A DNA stretch of 34,580 nt from Streptomyces populi (GCF_002911015.1 NZ_KZ626928.1:1-34580), one strand, 5' to 3'. Shown: positions 8,401 to 15,805, counted from the stretch's first letter. Numbers and translations: made by a program. The notes: generated by a model from the sequence alone, not told the origin.

Positions 8401-8940
8401 GGGGACGCCGTACGCCGACTGGTCGGGCTGTGCGCCCAGGACGCGCACCTCTTCGACAGCACCGTGCGCGAGAACCTGCTGCTCGCCCGCAAGGACGCGA
8501 CCGAGGCCGCACTGCGTGACGCGCTCGGGCGGGCCCGGCTCCTCCACTGGGTGGACGGGCTGCCCGACGGGCTCGACACCCTGATCGGAGAACACGGGGC
8601 ACGGCTGTCCGGCGGCCAGCGCCAGCGGCTCGCTCTGGCGCGTGCGCTGCTCGCCGACTTCCCCGTACTCGTTCTCGACGAACCGGCGGAACACCTCGAC
8701 CTGCCGACGGCCGACGCGCTCACCGCGGATCTGCTGGCCGCGACCGAGGGCCGTACGACACTGCTGATCACGCATCGGCTGGCCGGGCTGGACGCGGTGG
8801 ACGAGGTGATCGTGCTCGCGCGGGGACGTGTGGTCCAGCGCGGGACGTTCGCGGAGCTCTCCGCCGCCGAGGGGCCGCTGCGGGAGATGGTGGAGCGGGA
8901 GACCGCCGGAGATCTGCTGGTGCGCGCGGTGGCGCGCTGA
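5404..8940 (+). CDS. cydCD: fused CydD-CydC ABC exporter for bd oxidase assembly
   Basis: Single 1178-aa protein holding both halves of the heterodimeric exporter that moves thiols (glutathione or cysteine in E. coli), and possibly haem, so that cytochrome bd can mature. The first half has a six-helix membrane domain and an ATPase with Walker A GPSGAGKST (369-377), signature LSAGQRQR (473) and Walker B LLLDEP (Asp497). A linker near 555-600 joins the second half, with Walker A GTSGAGKTT (964-972), LSGGQRQR (1068) and VLDEP (Asp1092). The start is ambiguous. GTG 5404 lies inside the second parS site with almost no room for an SD; GTG 5413, still within parS, is 10 nt after AAAGG and would give a protein three residues shorter. 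The fused form is usual in actinobacteria. Confidence 0.95.
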   Translation: MFHVKPIDPRLLRYARATRFFLAAVVGLGVAGAALVIAQAMLIAEVVVGAFQHGFSVAELRTPLMLLTAVALGRAAVAWLTELAAHRASAAVKSELRGRLVEKAAALGPGWLSGQRTGSLVALATRGVDALDDYFSRCLPQLGLALVVPVAVLARIVTEDWVSAAIIVATLPLIPLFMVLIGWATRSQMNRQWRMLSRLSGHFLDVVAGLPTLKVFGRAKAQAESIRKITGEYRQATMRTLRIAFLSSFALELLATISVALVAVTTGMRLVHGEMDLYTGLVILVLAPEAYLPLRQVGAQYHAAAEGLAAAEAIFEVLETPAPRSGSLPVPAGEIAFEGVTVRYPGRSSDAVSDVSFTVGTGETVALVGPSGAGKSTLLNVLLGFVAPTAGQARAGGVELTDADLTQWRSRIAWVPQRPHLYAGSIAENVRLARPDADDDALRRALVDAGAAGFVDALPAGADTVLGEDGAGLSAGQRQRLALARAFLADRPVLLLDEPTASLDGETEAEVVAAVRRLAVGRTVLLVVHRPALLEAADRVVRLEAAVTDEPRPALVDGVPGSAEPTRAQPPRAAEPGGAPPVDGEALVAMSRDRGGALARVRAMAAPRRGPLALALLLGGLALGSAVGLMATSGWLISRASQQPPVFYLMVAVTATRTFGIGRAVFRYAERLVSHDAVLRMLADTRVAVYRRLERLAPAGLRTTRRGDMLSRLVADVDALQDYWLRWLLPVGAAALVSAASVGFTTWLLPEAGAVLAVGLLAAGVGVPLVTGAVARRAERRLAPARGALATQVADLFTGTAELTVAGALPVRIARTRRADGVLTAIASRAATATALGDGLTALVSGLTVAAAAVVGAQAVAAGRLHGVAMAVVVLTPLAAFEAVMGLPLAVQYRQRVRRSAERVYEVLDAADPVREPEEPQPAPLSPFPLRVAGLRARHAGQDRDALAGIDLTLEEGRRIAVVGTSGAGKTTLAQVLLRFLDPEAGTYTLGGTDAYRTDGDAVRRLVGLCAQDAHLFDSTVRENLLLARKDATEAALRDALGRARLLHWVDGLPDGLDTLIGEHGARLSGGQRQRLALARALLADFPVLVLDEPAEHLDLPTADALTADLLAATEGRTTLLITHRLAGLDAVDEVIVLARGRVVQRGTFAELSAAEGPLREMVERETAGDLLVRAVAR
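5406..5419. promoter_or_regulatory. parS centromere site 2, overlapping the cydCD start
   Basis: Second perfect GTTTCACGTGAAAC, centred 36 bp from site 1. It is read as the first codons of cydCD (Phe-His-Val-Lys). Both candidate start codons (5404 and 5413) overlap it, so ParB binding and cydCD translation initiation share the same DNA. Confidence 0.9.
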
Positions 8941-8957
8941 GCGCCGTACGCGCGGAC

Positions 8958-9005
8958 GGTCAGGGGGAGGCACCTGCGGTCCCGGGGCCGTTCCTCCCCG
9001 TGACC
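8958..9005 (+). terminator. hairpin after cydCD
   Basis: Arms 8958-8970 and 8993-9005 pair over 12 of 13 positions around a 22-nt loop, 18 bp after the cydCD stop and just before the kinase promoter. It probably ends the cyd transcript, which would make the kinase a separate unit. Confidence 0.5.
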
Positions 9006-9032
9006 CGACTTTCCCGCACAAAGGGGACTGAT

Positions 9033-9038
9033 TAGGCT
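9033..9038 (+). promoter_or_regulatory. -10 box of the sensor kinase (leaderless)
   Basis: TAGGCT lies exactly 6 nt before the ATG at 9045, with no Shine-Dalgarno between them. Transcription would begin at or next to the start codon. Confidence 0.45.
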
Positions 9039-9044
9039 CAAGTC

Positions 9045-10754
9045 ATGTCAGCGGCCCCGGCCTCCCCCGTCCCGGGCGACAGCACGGACGCGGCGGCCCG
9101 TGCCCGGGGAGGGCTGCCCGGAGAGCCGGCCGTACGGGTCCCGCGGCTGCTGGAGGCCGTGCGGTCGGTCGGATCAGGGCTGGAGCTGCACTCCAAGCTG
9201 GACCGCATCTGCGAGACGGCGGCCGAGCTCACGGGCGCGCGGTACGCGGCCATCGGAGTCGTGGCCGAGGGCGGTGAGGGACTCGCGGACTTCGTCCATC
9301 ACGGCGTCGACGAGGAGACCGTCCGCAGGATCGGGCGGAGGCCCGACGGTCACAAGGGGCTGCTGGGCGCGCTCATCCGCGACCCCGATCCGGTGCGCCT
9401 CGCGAATCTGGCCGACGACCCGCGCTGCTGCGGGTTCCCGGCCGGCCATCCACCGATGCACAGCTTCCTCGGGGTGCCGATCCGGGTGCAGGGAGAGATC
9501 TTCGGGAACCTCTACCTCGCCGAGAAGCGTGGTGGTGGCACCTTCGACGACGACGATCTCGACATGGTGCGGGTGCTGGCCACGGAGGCCGGTATCGCCG
9601 TCGGCAACGCCCGTCTGTACGAGGCGGCGCAGCAGCGTGAGCGCTGGATCGACGGCTCGGTCGCCGTCACCACCGCGCTGCTGGCGGGCGGTGACGCCGA
9701 GGACGCGCTGCAGACCGTCGCCGAACAGGCCCGCCGGCTCTCGGGTTCCGCGGCCGGGATCGTACTGCTGCCCGTGGAGGAGGGCGGCCTGGAGGTCGTC
9801 GCGGTGGCCTCGGACCACCCGTCGAAGGAACTCGGCGTGGTCGTCCCGCCGGAGAGCGAACTGGTCGTCGAACTCCGCGACGGGAAGCCGGTGTTCCTGG
9901 CGGACGCGTCCGCCGACCCGCGTATGCGGGCGGATCTCACCCGCGACTACGGACCCGTCATGATGCTCCCCCTACAGAGCGACGGCAGGGTCCTCGGCGC
10001 CCTTCTCACCCCGCGGTCCCGCGAGGGACGCCAGTTCACCGAGACCGAGCGGACCCTCGCCACACGGTTCGCCTCGCAGGCCGCCCTGGCCCTGATGATG
10101 GCCGAGACGCAACGCGACCGGGAACGCCTCGCGGTGTACGAGGACCGCGACCGGATCGCCCGCGACCTGCACGACCTGGTCATCCAGCGGCTGTTCGCCA
10201 CCGGGATGATGCTGGAGAGCGCGCAGCGCCGGTCGAACGTGCCCGAGGTGCGGCGGGGCGTCGGCAGGGCGGTCGACGAACTCGACATCACCATCCAGGA
10301 GATCCGCACCGCGATCTTCGCGCTCCGGCAGGATCCCGCCGAGATGCCGTCCGGGCTGCGCACCCGCGTCCTGCGCGAGATCAACACGGCGGCCGTACCC
10401 CTCGGCTTCCAGCCCGGACACCGTTTCACCGGCCCCGTCGACACACTGGTCGGCGAACTCGCCGGCAAGAACCTCATCGCCGCGCTGCGCGAAGCGCTCT
10501 CCAACGCGTTCCGGCACGCGGGAGCCTCCCGTATCGAGGTCTCCGTCGACGCGGACGTCCTGCTGCCGGACGGGCGCCCGGGCGTGCGCCTCGCCGTCGC
10601 GGACAACGGCGTCGGCATCCCCGAGGGCGGCCGGCGCAGCGGTCTGAAGAATCTCGAACGGCGCGCCGAGTCGCTGGGCGGCGCGAGCTGGCACGGGCCG
10701 GGGATCGGCGCGGACGGCGGGGGCGCGACGGTGGTGTGGCAGGTACCGCACTGA
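9045..10754 (+). CDS. orphan GAF-GAF histidine kinase, DosS/DevS-like
   Basis: Cytoplasmic sensor kinase of 569 aa without membrane helices. A first GAF domain (about 50-195) ends in GIAVGNARLYEAA, a second spans about 207-352, then comes a HisKA_3 dimerisation helix with RIARDLHDLVIQRLF (phospho-acceptor His376). The C-terminal HATPase domain has EALSNAFRHAG and DNGVGIPEGG boxes. This is the DevS/DosT architecture. GAF-A carries GHPPM followed by FLGVP (His135), aligning from memory with the proximal haem histidine (His149) of mycobacterial DosS. It may therefore bind haem and sense O2, NO, CO or redox state. No response regulator is adjacent. It follows cydCD, separated by a hairpin, and lacks an SD. 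The haem assignment is inference; the kinase class is clear. Confidence 0.9.
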   Translation: MSAAPASPVPGDSTDAAARARGGLPGEPAVRVPRLLEAVRSVGSGLELHSKLDRICETAAELTGARYAAIGVVAEGGEGLADFVHHGVDEETVRRIGRRPDGHKGLLGALIRDPDPVRLANLADDPRCCGFPAGHPPMHSFLGVPIRVQGEIFGNLYLAEKRGGGTFDDDDLDMVRVLATEAGIAVGNARLYEAAQQRERWIDGSVAVTTALLAGGDAEDALQTVAEQARRLSGSAAGIVLLPVEEGGLEVVAVASDHPSKELGVVVPPESELVVELRDGKPVFLADASADPRMRADLTRDYGPVMMLPLQSDGRVLGALLTPRSREGRQFTETERTLATRFASQAALALMMAETQRDRERLAVYEDRDRIARDLHDLVIQRLFATGMMLESAQRRSNVPEVRRGVGRAVDELDITIQEIRTAIFALRQDPAEMPSGLRTRVLREINTAAVPLGFQPGHRFTGPVDTLVGELAGKNLIAALREALSNAFRHAGASRIEVSVDADVLLPDGRPGVRLAVADNGVGIPEGGRRSGLKNLERRAESLGGASWHGPGIGADGGGATVVWQVPH

Positions 10755-10783
10755 ATCCCCTTGCACGGAAGACCTGTTCGCGA

Positions 10784-10819
10784 CGGCACCCGCCGGTACG
10801 GGACCGACCGGCCGTGCCG
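10784..10819 (+). terminator. weak two-part hairpin after the kinase
   Basis: CGGCAC (10784-10789) pairs with GTGCCG (10814-10819), and inside it CCGGT pairs with ACCGG (10807-10811). Position 30 nt after the kinase stop fits a terminator, but the stem is interrupted. Confidence 0.3.
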
Positions 10820-10900
10820 CTGGGCCATTCGTGATCCCCCGTCCCCCAGGTGTACGCCTTGAACGAGCCGGTCCCGAAGGCACGGGCCACGATCGCTGTC

Positions 10901-11944
10901 ATGCGTCCATCTCGCCGCCATCCCCTTCTCGTACCGGCCCTGTTGTCCGCGCTCGTGGTCCTCGCTGCCCGGCCCGCGGCGGCCGAGGGAGACGGTGAGG
11001 ACCTCGACATCAGCGCCCAGGTGGCACGGCTGTACGAGGACGCCTCCGTGGCGACGGGGCAGTACGAGGCGGGGAGACAGGACGCCGAGGCGCAGCGCGG
11101 CCGGGCCGAGCGGGCGGAGCGCCTCCTCGCGCGGGAGCGGCAGGAGATCGCCGTCCTGCACGAGGACCTGGGCCGTATCGTGCGCGCCCACTACCGGCAG
11201 GGCGGCGGGCTGCCGTACACGGCGCAGATCCTGTTCGCGAAGGACCCCGACGGTCTGATGCGTGGTCAGCACGCCGTGCGGCGAGCCGATCTGGCCGTCG
11301 CCGGCGCCGTCGCGAAGAGCAGGCGCGCCGAGGGCCGGCTCGCCGAGGACGAGGCGAAGGCCCGGTCCGAGTGGCAGGCGCTGGAGAAGCGGAGCGGGGA
11401 ACTCGCCGCGATCAAGCGGACGATCGAGGCGAAGCTCGACGAGGCGCGGTCGGCGTTGCAGAGCCGGGCGGACGCCTCCGTGGCGGCGGGCTCCTGCCGC
11501 GGGACCGTTCGCCTCGACCAGCCGCCGGTGCAGTTCACGCGCGCGTGGGTCGCGCCGGTGGAGACGTACGAACTCTCCGCGGGCTTCGGAAGCGGGGGCG
11601 AGCACTGGGCGCACCGGCACACCGGGCAGGACTTCGCGGTGCCCATCGGCACCCCGGTGCGGGCGGCCGGAGCGGGCCGGGTGGTGAGGGTGTCCTGTGG
11701 CGGCGCCTTCGGCATCGAGGTCGTGATCGAGCACCCGGACGGCTACTACACCCAGTACGCGCACCTCGCGTCCGTCGCCGTCGACCAGGGGCAGCGGGTC
11801 TCGACCGGGGAGTGGATCGGGCAGTCGGGCACGAGCGGCAACTCGACCGGCCCGCACCTGCACTTCGAGGTGCGGGTGACGCCGGACATGGGATCGGCGA
11901 TCGATCCGGTGCCGTGGCTGGCGGGGCACGGGGTCGTCGTCTAG
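10901..11944 (+). CDS. secreted M23 (LytM-type) peptidoglycan endopeptidase
   Basis: Cell-wall hydrolase of 347 aa predicted to cut peptide cross-links outside the membrane. A signal peptide (about residues 1-28, basic start then LLSALVVLAARPAAA) precedes an Ala/Glu/Arg-rich coiled coil (about 35-190). The C-terminal M23 domain has the zinc motif HTGQDF (His240, Asp244), YAHL (His288) and GPHLHFEV (His319, His321), so the catalytic set looks intact. Start: ATG at 10901 places the signal peptide at the N-terminus. A GTG at 10850 would add 17 residues without an SD. The coiled-coil plus M23 layout resembles NlpD/EnvC-like regulators as well as true enzymes, but the intact ligands argue for activity. 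It converges on the HAD gene across two terminators. Confidence 0.88.
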   Translation: MRPSRRHPLLVPALLSALVVLAARPAAAEGDGEDLDISAQVARLYEDASVATGQYEAGRQDAEAQRGRAERAERLLARERQEIAVLHEDLGRIVRAHYRQGGGLPYTAQILFAKDPDGLMRGQHAVRRADLAVAGAVAKSRRAEGRLAEDEAKARSEWQALEKRSGELAAIKRTIEAKLDEARSALQSRADASVAAGSCRGTVRLDQPPVQFTRAWVAPVETYELSAGFGSGGEHWAHRHTGQDFAVPIGTPVRAAGAGRVVRVSCGGAFGIEVVIEHPDGYYTQYAHLASVAVDQGQRVSTGEWIGQSGTSGNSTGPHLHFEVRVTPDMGSAIDPVPWLAGHGVVV

Positions 11945-11987
11945 CGAGTTCCGTCCGGACCGGACAAGACAGGACAGGACCGTGTGA

Positions 11988-12011
11988 GGCCTGACCGGGC
12001 CGGGTCAGGCC
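11988..12011 (+). terminator. hairpin terminator 1 in the convergent gap
   Basis: GGCCTGACC (11988-11996) and GGTCAGGCC (12003-12011) form a perfect 9-bp stem with a 6-nt loop, 43 bp after the M23 stop. It lies in a low-complexity stretch of ccgg/gggcc repeats (about 11950-12040). Confidence 0.55.
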
Positions 12012-12147
12012 GGACCGGGCCGGGCCGGATCGGGTCGTGGCGGCCGACGCGATCGGGCGGGTGCCCACCGAGCCCCGCTTCCGTACGGAGGCCGCCGGGG
12101 CCTCCGGTGCGTGGCCCGGGTCCTCGGGCCGGCCGCCCACCGCCGTC

Positions 12148-12178
12148 CGGGTTCTCCGGCATGTCGCCGGAGAACCCG
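12148..12178. terminator. hairpin terminator 2, bidirectional
   Basis: Perfect 13-bp arms (12148-12160 and 12166-12178) with a 5-nt loop, 18 bp from the HAD-family stop on the other strand. It probably ends the minus-strand transcript and may also act on readthrough from the M23 gene. Confidence 0.75.
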
Positions 12179-12196
12179 TGGCCGTGCCCCGGAGGG

Positions 12197-13066
12197 TTAC
12201 GCGCGGTCCGCCAGGATCCGCTCTATCACGACCGCCACCCCGTCCTCGTTGTTCGCGACCGTGCGCCCGGAGGCGGCGGCGATCACCGCGGGATGGGCGT
12301 TGCCCATCGCGTACGACCGGCCTGCCCAGGTGAGCATCTCGACGTCGTTCGGCATGTCGCCGAAGGCGACGACCTCCTCGGGGGAGATGCCGCGCTCGGC
12401 GCAGCACAGCGCGAGGGTGCTGGCCTTGGAGATGCCGGGACCGCTGATCTCCAGCAGGGCGCTGGGGCTCGACCGGGTCACGTTGGCCCGGTCGCCGATG
12501 GCCGGGCGGGCGACGGCGAGGAATTCGTCCGGGTCCATCTCCGGGTGGAACGCGAGCACCTTCAGCACCGGCTGATCGGCGTCCAGCGCGTCCTCGGCGA
12601 GGAGTTCCTCGGCGGGCAGGACGATCTCCGGGGGTTCCATGTGCATGAGGGGGTAGCCCGGTTCGAGATGGAGGCCGTACGTCCGCTCGACGGCACACAC
12701 CGTGCCGGGCGCGGCGGAGCGCAGGATCCGGATCACGTCCAGGGCGATGTCGGTCGTCAGTTCGCGGATCTTGACGAAGCGGTGGGCGCCGGGGCCGCCG
12801 TGCAGGTCGACCACGGCGGCGCCGTTGCCGCAGATGGCCAGGCCGTGCCCGTGGACGTGGTCGCTGACGACGTCCATCCAGCGGGCCGGGCGGCCGGTGA
12901 CGAAGAAGACCTCGATGCCTGCCTGTTCGGCGGCGGCGAGGGCGGCGATCGTGCGGTCGGACACCGATTTGTCGTCGCGCAACAAGGTGCCGTCGAGGTC
13001 CGTGGCGATCAGCCGGGGCGGGACGGTGGAGGCCGGGGTCTCGGGCCGGCGAGTCGCTGAGGTCAC
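12197..13066 (-). CDS. Cof-type HAD-IIB sugar-phosphate phosphatase
   Basis: Cytoplasmic phosphatase of 289 aa, likely acting on sugar or nucleotide phosphates, possibly flavin intermediates as some Cof proteins do. HAD motif I is ATDLDGTLL (nucleophile Asp23, acid Asp25), motif II lies in FFVTGRP, and motif III/IV in VVAFGDMPNDVEML near the C-terminus. The IIB cap domain lies between them. Start: GTG at 13066, 8 nt after GGGAG. A longer reading from 13114 lacks such a site. It shares architecture with the second HAD gene at 23405-24259, so the window holds two paralogs. Substrate unknown. Confidence 0.88.
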   Translation of the reverse strand: MTSATRRPETPASTVPPRLIATDLDGTLLRDDKSVSDRTIAALAAAEQAGIEVFFVTGRPARWMDVVSDHVHGHGLAICGNGAAVVDLHGGPGAHRFVKIRELTTDIALDVIRILRSAAPGTVCAVERTYGLHLEPGYPLMHMEPPEIVLPAEELLAEDALDADQPVLKVLAFHPEMDPDEFLAVARPAIGDRANVTRSSPSALLEISGPGISKASTLALCCAERGISPEEVVAFGDMPNDVEMLTWAGRSYAMGNAHPAVIAAASGRTVANNEDGVAVVIERILADRA

Positions 13067-13181
13067 GTGCTCATTCTCCCGCACGGGCGCGCACGGCCGT
13101 GCGGCGGTCCGCACACCTGAGTGGTCACCGTCCTCAGCGGTGCCGTCACCCCCTGTCGAAACCGCGTCGTGGCGGCGCGGT

Positions 13182-14078
13182 TCAGCGCAGCTGGGCCGCC
13201 GCCTCCATGGCGATCCGTTCGAAGACCTTCGGGTCGGCGGCGAAGTCCGAGCCGGGGATCGGCCAGTGGATCACGATGTCGGTGAAGCCCAGTTCGGCGT
13301 GCCGGCCCGCGAAGTCGACGAACGCGTCGAGGGACTCCAGGGGGCGGCCCCGGTCGGGGGTGAAGCCGGTGAGCAGGATCTTGTCGAGCTCCGCCACGTC
13401 CCTGCCGATCTCGGCGCAGGCGTCGGCGAGCTTGCCGATCTGTCCGCGCATGGCCTGGACCGACTGCTCGGGGGTGCCCGTCTCGTACAGCTTCGGGTCG
13501 CCGGTCGTCACCCAGGCCTGCCCGTGACGGGCGGCGAGCCGCAGTCCGCGTGGGCCGGTGGCGGCCACGGCGAACGGCAGCCGGGGGCGCTGGACACAGC
13601 CAGGGATGTTGCGCGCCTCGTGCGCCGAGTAGAAGTTGCCGCCGTAGGAGACCGAGTCCTCGGTGAGGAGCCGGTCGAGCAGCGGGACGAACTCGCCGAA
13701 GCGGTCGGCGCGCTCACGCGGGGTCCAGGGGTCCTGTCCGAGCGCGGTGGCGTCGAAACCGGTGCCGCCGGCTCCGATGCCCAGCGTGACCCGGCCGTCC
13801 GAGACGTCGTCGAGGGAGATCAGATCCTTGGCGAGGGTCACCGGGTGCCGGAAGTTCGGCGAGGTCACGAGCGTGCCGAGGCGCAGCCGGTCGGTGACGG
13901 CGGCCGCCGCGGTCAGCGTCGGCACGGCCCCGAACCACGGTCCGTCGCGGAAGGTCCGCCAGGAGAGGTGGTCGTAGGTGAACGCGGTGTGGAAGCCCAG
14001 TTCCTCGGCGCGCCGCCACTTGTCGCGGCCCTCGTCGCGCCAGCGGTCGATCGGCAGAATCACAGTGCTCAGTCGCAT
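13182..14078 (-). CDS. LLM-class F420-dependent oxidoreductase
   Basis: Luciferase-like TIM-barrel enzyme of 298 aa, likely using F420 (common in Streptomyces) or FMN for hydride transfer. Evidence: RLGTLVTSPNFRHPVTLAKDL, then SLDDVSDGRVTLGIGAG, the canonical LLM cofactor and substrate region, plus WVTTGDPK and the WP-I-P-G-S-D segment near the C-terminus. Start: ATG at 14078 (MRLSTVILPIDRW), which gives the usual barrel strand at the N-terminus. There is no SD. A TAGAGT -10 box 7 nt upstream suggests leaderless transcription from inside the end of the DUF72 gene, whose TAG stop is part of the box. Substrate unknown. Confidence 0.85.
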   Translation of the reverse strand: MRLSTVILPIDRWRDEGRDKWRRAEELGFHTAFTYDHLSWRTFRDGPWFGAVPTLTAAAAVTDRLRLGTLVTSPNFRHPVTLAKDLISLDDVSDGRVTLGIGAGGTGFDATALGQDPWTPRERADRFGEFVPLLDRLLTEDSVSYGGNFYSAHEARNIPGCVQRPRLPFAVAATGPRGLRLAARHGQAWVTTGDPKLYETGTPEQSVQAMRGQIGKLADACAEIGRDVAELDKILLTGFTPDRGRPLESLDAFVDFAGRHAELGFTDIVIHWPIPGSDFAADPKVFERIAMEAAAQLR

Positions 14079-14085
14079 GGGGTCG

Positions 14086-14091
14086 ACTCTA
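14086..14091 (-). promoter_or_regulatory. -10 box of the LLM oxidoreductase (leaderless)
   Basis: TAGAGT, 7 nt before the ATG at 14078. Its first three bases are the stop codon of the upstream DUF72 gene. Confidence 0.35.
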
Positions 14092-14961
14092 CGAGAGACC
14101 GAGCAGGTGTCGCATCGACTGGGCGGCGCGGACGGCGGCGTCACCGCAGCAGTTGTTGAACAGGACGTGGACCTCCCGCGCCCGCCCGGCCATCTCGCGG
14201 ACGCGCGGTGTCCACTCGGAGAGTTCTTCGCGTGTGTACGAGTGGCGGAACCTCTCTTCCTTGGTGCCGGTCCGCCAGGCGCCGCTGCGACCGTGGAGAC
14301 GCACCAGGGCGAATTCCGGAGAGGTGACCCGTACGACCGGTGGTACGGAATCGGGAAGGTTCTGCGCCATGTCCACGGCCACGGCCGTCGCGTCCAGGTC
14401 GGTCAGCAGGGCGGTCGTCGCGTCGACGTGCTCGTCGCGCCACCAGCCGGGGTTCCGGAACTCCACGGCCACCGGCCAGCCGGCGGCGCGCTCACGGGAC
14501 CGGCGCAGGAACTCCACCGCCGGCCTCCCGGGGACGAACCGGTGCGAGAACTGGAAGACCAGCGTTCCCAGACGGCCGGATGCGCGGAGCGGTTCGAGGG
14601 CCCCGCTGTACCGGTCCCACACGTCGTCGAGCAGTCCGGGATCGACGCCTGATCGTTCCCGCTGCCGTGCGAAGGCCGGGCGCAGGTCCGCCGGCAGCGC
14701 TTCCGGCCGTGTCGGATGCCCGGTGAGCAGGGAGAACGCCTTCACGTCGAACCGGAACCCCGGGGGTGTGCGGTCGATCCACAGAAGGCTGTTGCGGGTG
14801 CTGGGCAGTCCGTAATAGGTGGAATCCACCTCCGCCACCGGGAACCGGGTGGCGTAGTGCCGCAGTCTGCCCTCCGCGTCGCGGTGACCTGCCGGATACC
14901 AGCCGCTGGACACCAGCGCCTTGTCCGTCCACGAGCAGGTTCCGACCCGGATCTCTCCCAT
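14089..14961 (-). CDS. DUF72 (YecE-like) family protein
   Basis: Conserved TIM-barrel protein of 290 aa with no settled function. Family signatures: GTCSWTDKALVSSGWYP (8-24), FPVAEVDSTYYGLPS, FRFDVKAF, FQFSHRF, AVEFRNPGWW, and the C-terminal HVLFNNCCGDAAVRAAQ, where most members have an N-N-x-x-G/x-A pattern. All expected blocks are present, so it is not degenerate. Start: ATG at 14961; GGGGA lies about 11 nt upstream, a weak site. It ends 10 bp before the LLM oxidoreductase and begins 65 bp after kptA, so the three may be partly co-transcribed. Confidence 0.85.
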   Translation of the reverse strand: MGEIRVGTCSWTDKALVSSGWYPAGHRDAEGRLRHYATRFPVAEVDSTYYGLPSTRNSLLWIDRTPPGFRFDVKAFSLLTGHPTRPEALPADLRPAFARQRERSGVDPGLLDDVWDRYSGALEPLRASGRLGTLVFQFSHRFVPGRPAVEFLRRSRERAAGWPVAVEFRNPGWWRDEHVDATTALLTDLDATAVAVDMAQNLPDSVPPVVRVTSPEFALVRLHGRSGAWRTGTKEERFRHSYTREELSEWTPRVREMAGRAREVHVLFNNCCGDAAVRAAQSMRHLLGLS

Positions 14962-15026
14962 CCGGCCCGAGTTCCCCGTATGCGGTGCCGGATTCGTCCG
15001 GGACCGGAACGGACTGCCGGCCGGGT

Positions 15027-15575
15027 TCAGTGCGGTCCGGGGAACCGCAGATAGCGCGGGGGCACGGCCTTCGTCAGCCAGACGCCGTTGGCGCTGACCT
15101 GGAAGACATGACCGTCACGGTGCATGGCGGCGGCGTCCACGGCGAGGACGACCGGGCGGCCGCGGCGGGCGCCGACGCGGGTCGCCGTCTCCCGGTCGGC
15201 GGAGAGGTGCACGTCGTGCCGGTTCATGGGTCTCAGGCCCTCGGCGCGGATCGGGTCCAGGCTGCGGGCCACGGTCCCGTGGTAGAGGTACGCGGGCGGA
15301 GTCGCCGGGGGCAGCCCGAGGTCGACCTCGACGGAGTGGCCCTGACTGGCCCGGATGCGGGTGCCCTCGACGGCGAAGCGCCGCTTGTCGTTGTTGGCCA
15401 CCACATGGTCGAGCTCGTCGCGGGTGAGCCGGAAGCCGTGCGCGTCGGCCGCGGAGATCAGCGCGTCGATCTCGACCCAGCCGCCCTCGCCGAGGGTGAG
15501 TCCGATCCGTTCGGGCTGGTGCCGCAGATGCTTCGAGAGGTACTTCGACACCTTCACGGTGCGTTTTTCATCCAT
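15027..15575 (-). CDS. kptA: RNA 2'-phosphotransferase (Tpt1/KptA)
   Basis: NAD+-dependent enzyme that removes an internal 2'-phosphate from RNA, releasing ADP-ribose cyclic phosphate. From the ATG at 15575 it has 182 aa, the normal bacterial KptA length. Blocks: KYLSKHLRHQPE with the Arg18-His19 pair, NNDKRRF (Arg66), RASQGHS, YLYHGT (His99), DVHLS and VGARRGRPVVL with the last conserved arginine; these match the Arg-His-Arg-Arg active site known in Tpt1. An in-frame ATG at 15683 would add 36 Arg/Thr/Glu-rich residues and lies about 28 nt after a predicted transcription start, so that longer form is possible. Bacteria lack 2'-phosphate tRNA splicing, so the natural substrate is open. DnaA boxes lie on its promoter. 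Confidence 0.88.
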   Translation of the reverse strand: MDEKRTVKVSKYLSKHLRHQPERIGLTLGEGGWVEIDALISAADAHGFRLTRDELDHVVANNDKRRFAVEGTRIRASQGHSVEVDLGLPPATPPAYLYHGTVARSLDPIRAEGLRPMNRHDVHLSADRETATRVGARRGRPVVLAVDAAAMHRDGHVFQVSANGVWLTKAVPPRYLRFPGPH

Positions 15576-15717
15576 CGGTTCATCGGCCCGTCGTTCCGTC
15601 CGGTCATCCGTCCGCTCGCGCGTCCGGATCCGGGTTCGCTCACCTGTCCGTCCGCGCGTCTGTTCGTCGGCGTGCTCCTTCATTCCCCCAGCGTGCCTGG
15701 AGAGAGTCGGATCACGC

Positions 15718-15746
15718 ATTTTATTTTGGACCTGAGGTTTGATCCA
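15718..15746 (-). promoter_or_regulatory. predicted kptA promoter
   Basis: Minus-strand -35 TGGATC (15746-15741), a 17-bp spacer and -10 TAAAAT (15723-15718). The -35 is inside a DnaA-box-like TGATCCACA (15740-15748). Confidence 0.45.
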
Positions 15747-15793
15747 CAGCCAAGTAGTGTTATCCACAGGCGAATTGGCGAACCTGTGGACAA
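15740..15793. promoter_or_regulatory. cluster of three DnaA boxes
   Basis: TGATCCACA (15740-15748), TTATCCACA (15760-15768) and, in reverse, TTGTCCACA (15793-15785) within 54 bp. Two match the Streptomyces DnaA consensus perfectly. They sit between the MerR-type stop and kptA and overlap the predicted kptA -35. Confidence 0.7.
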
Positions 15794-15805
15794 CGTGCCT
15801 CCTGT

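Noticed and set aside
10755..10900. Possible cyclic-di-AMP (ydaO-type) riboswitch before the M23 peptidase
   Set aside because: Such riboswitches often precede cell-wall hydrolases in actinobacteria, but the 146-bp gap is short and shows none of the expected conserved blocks.
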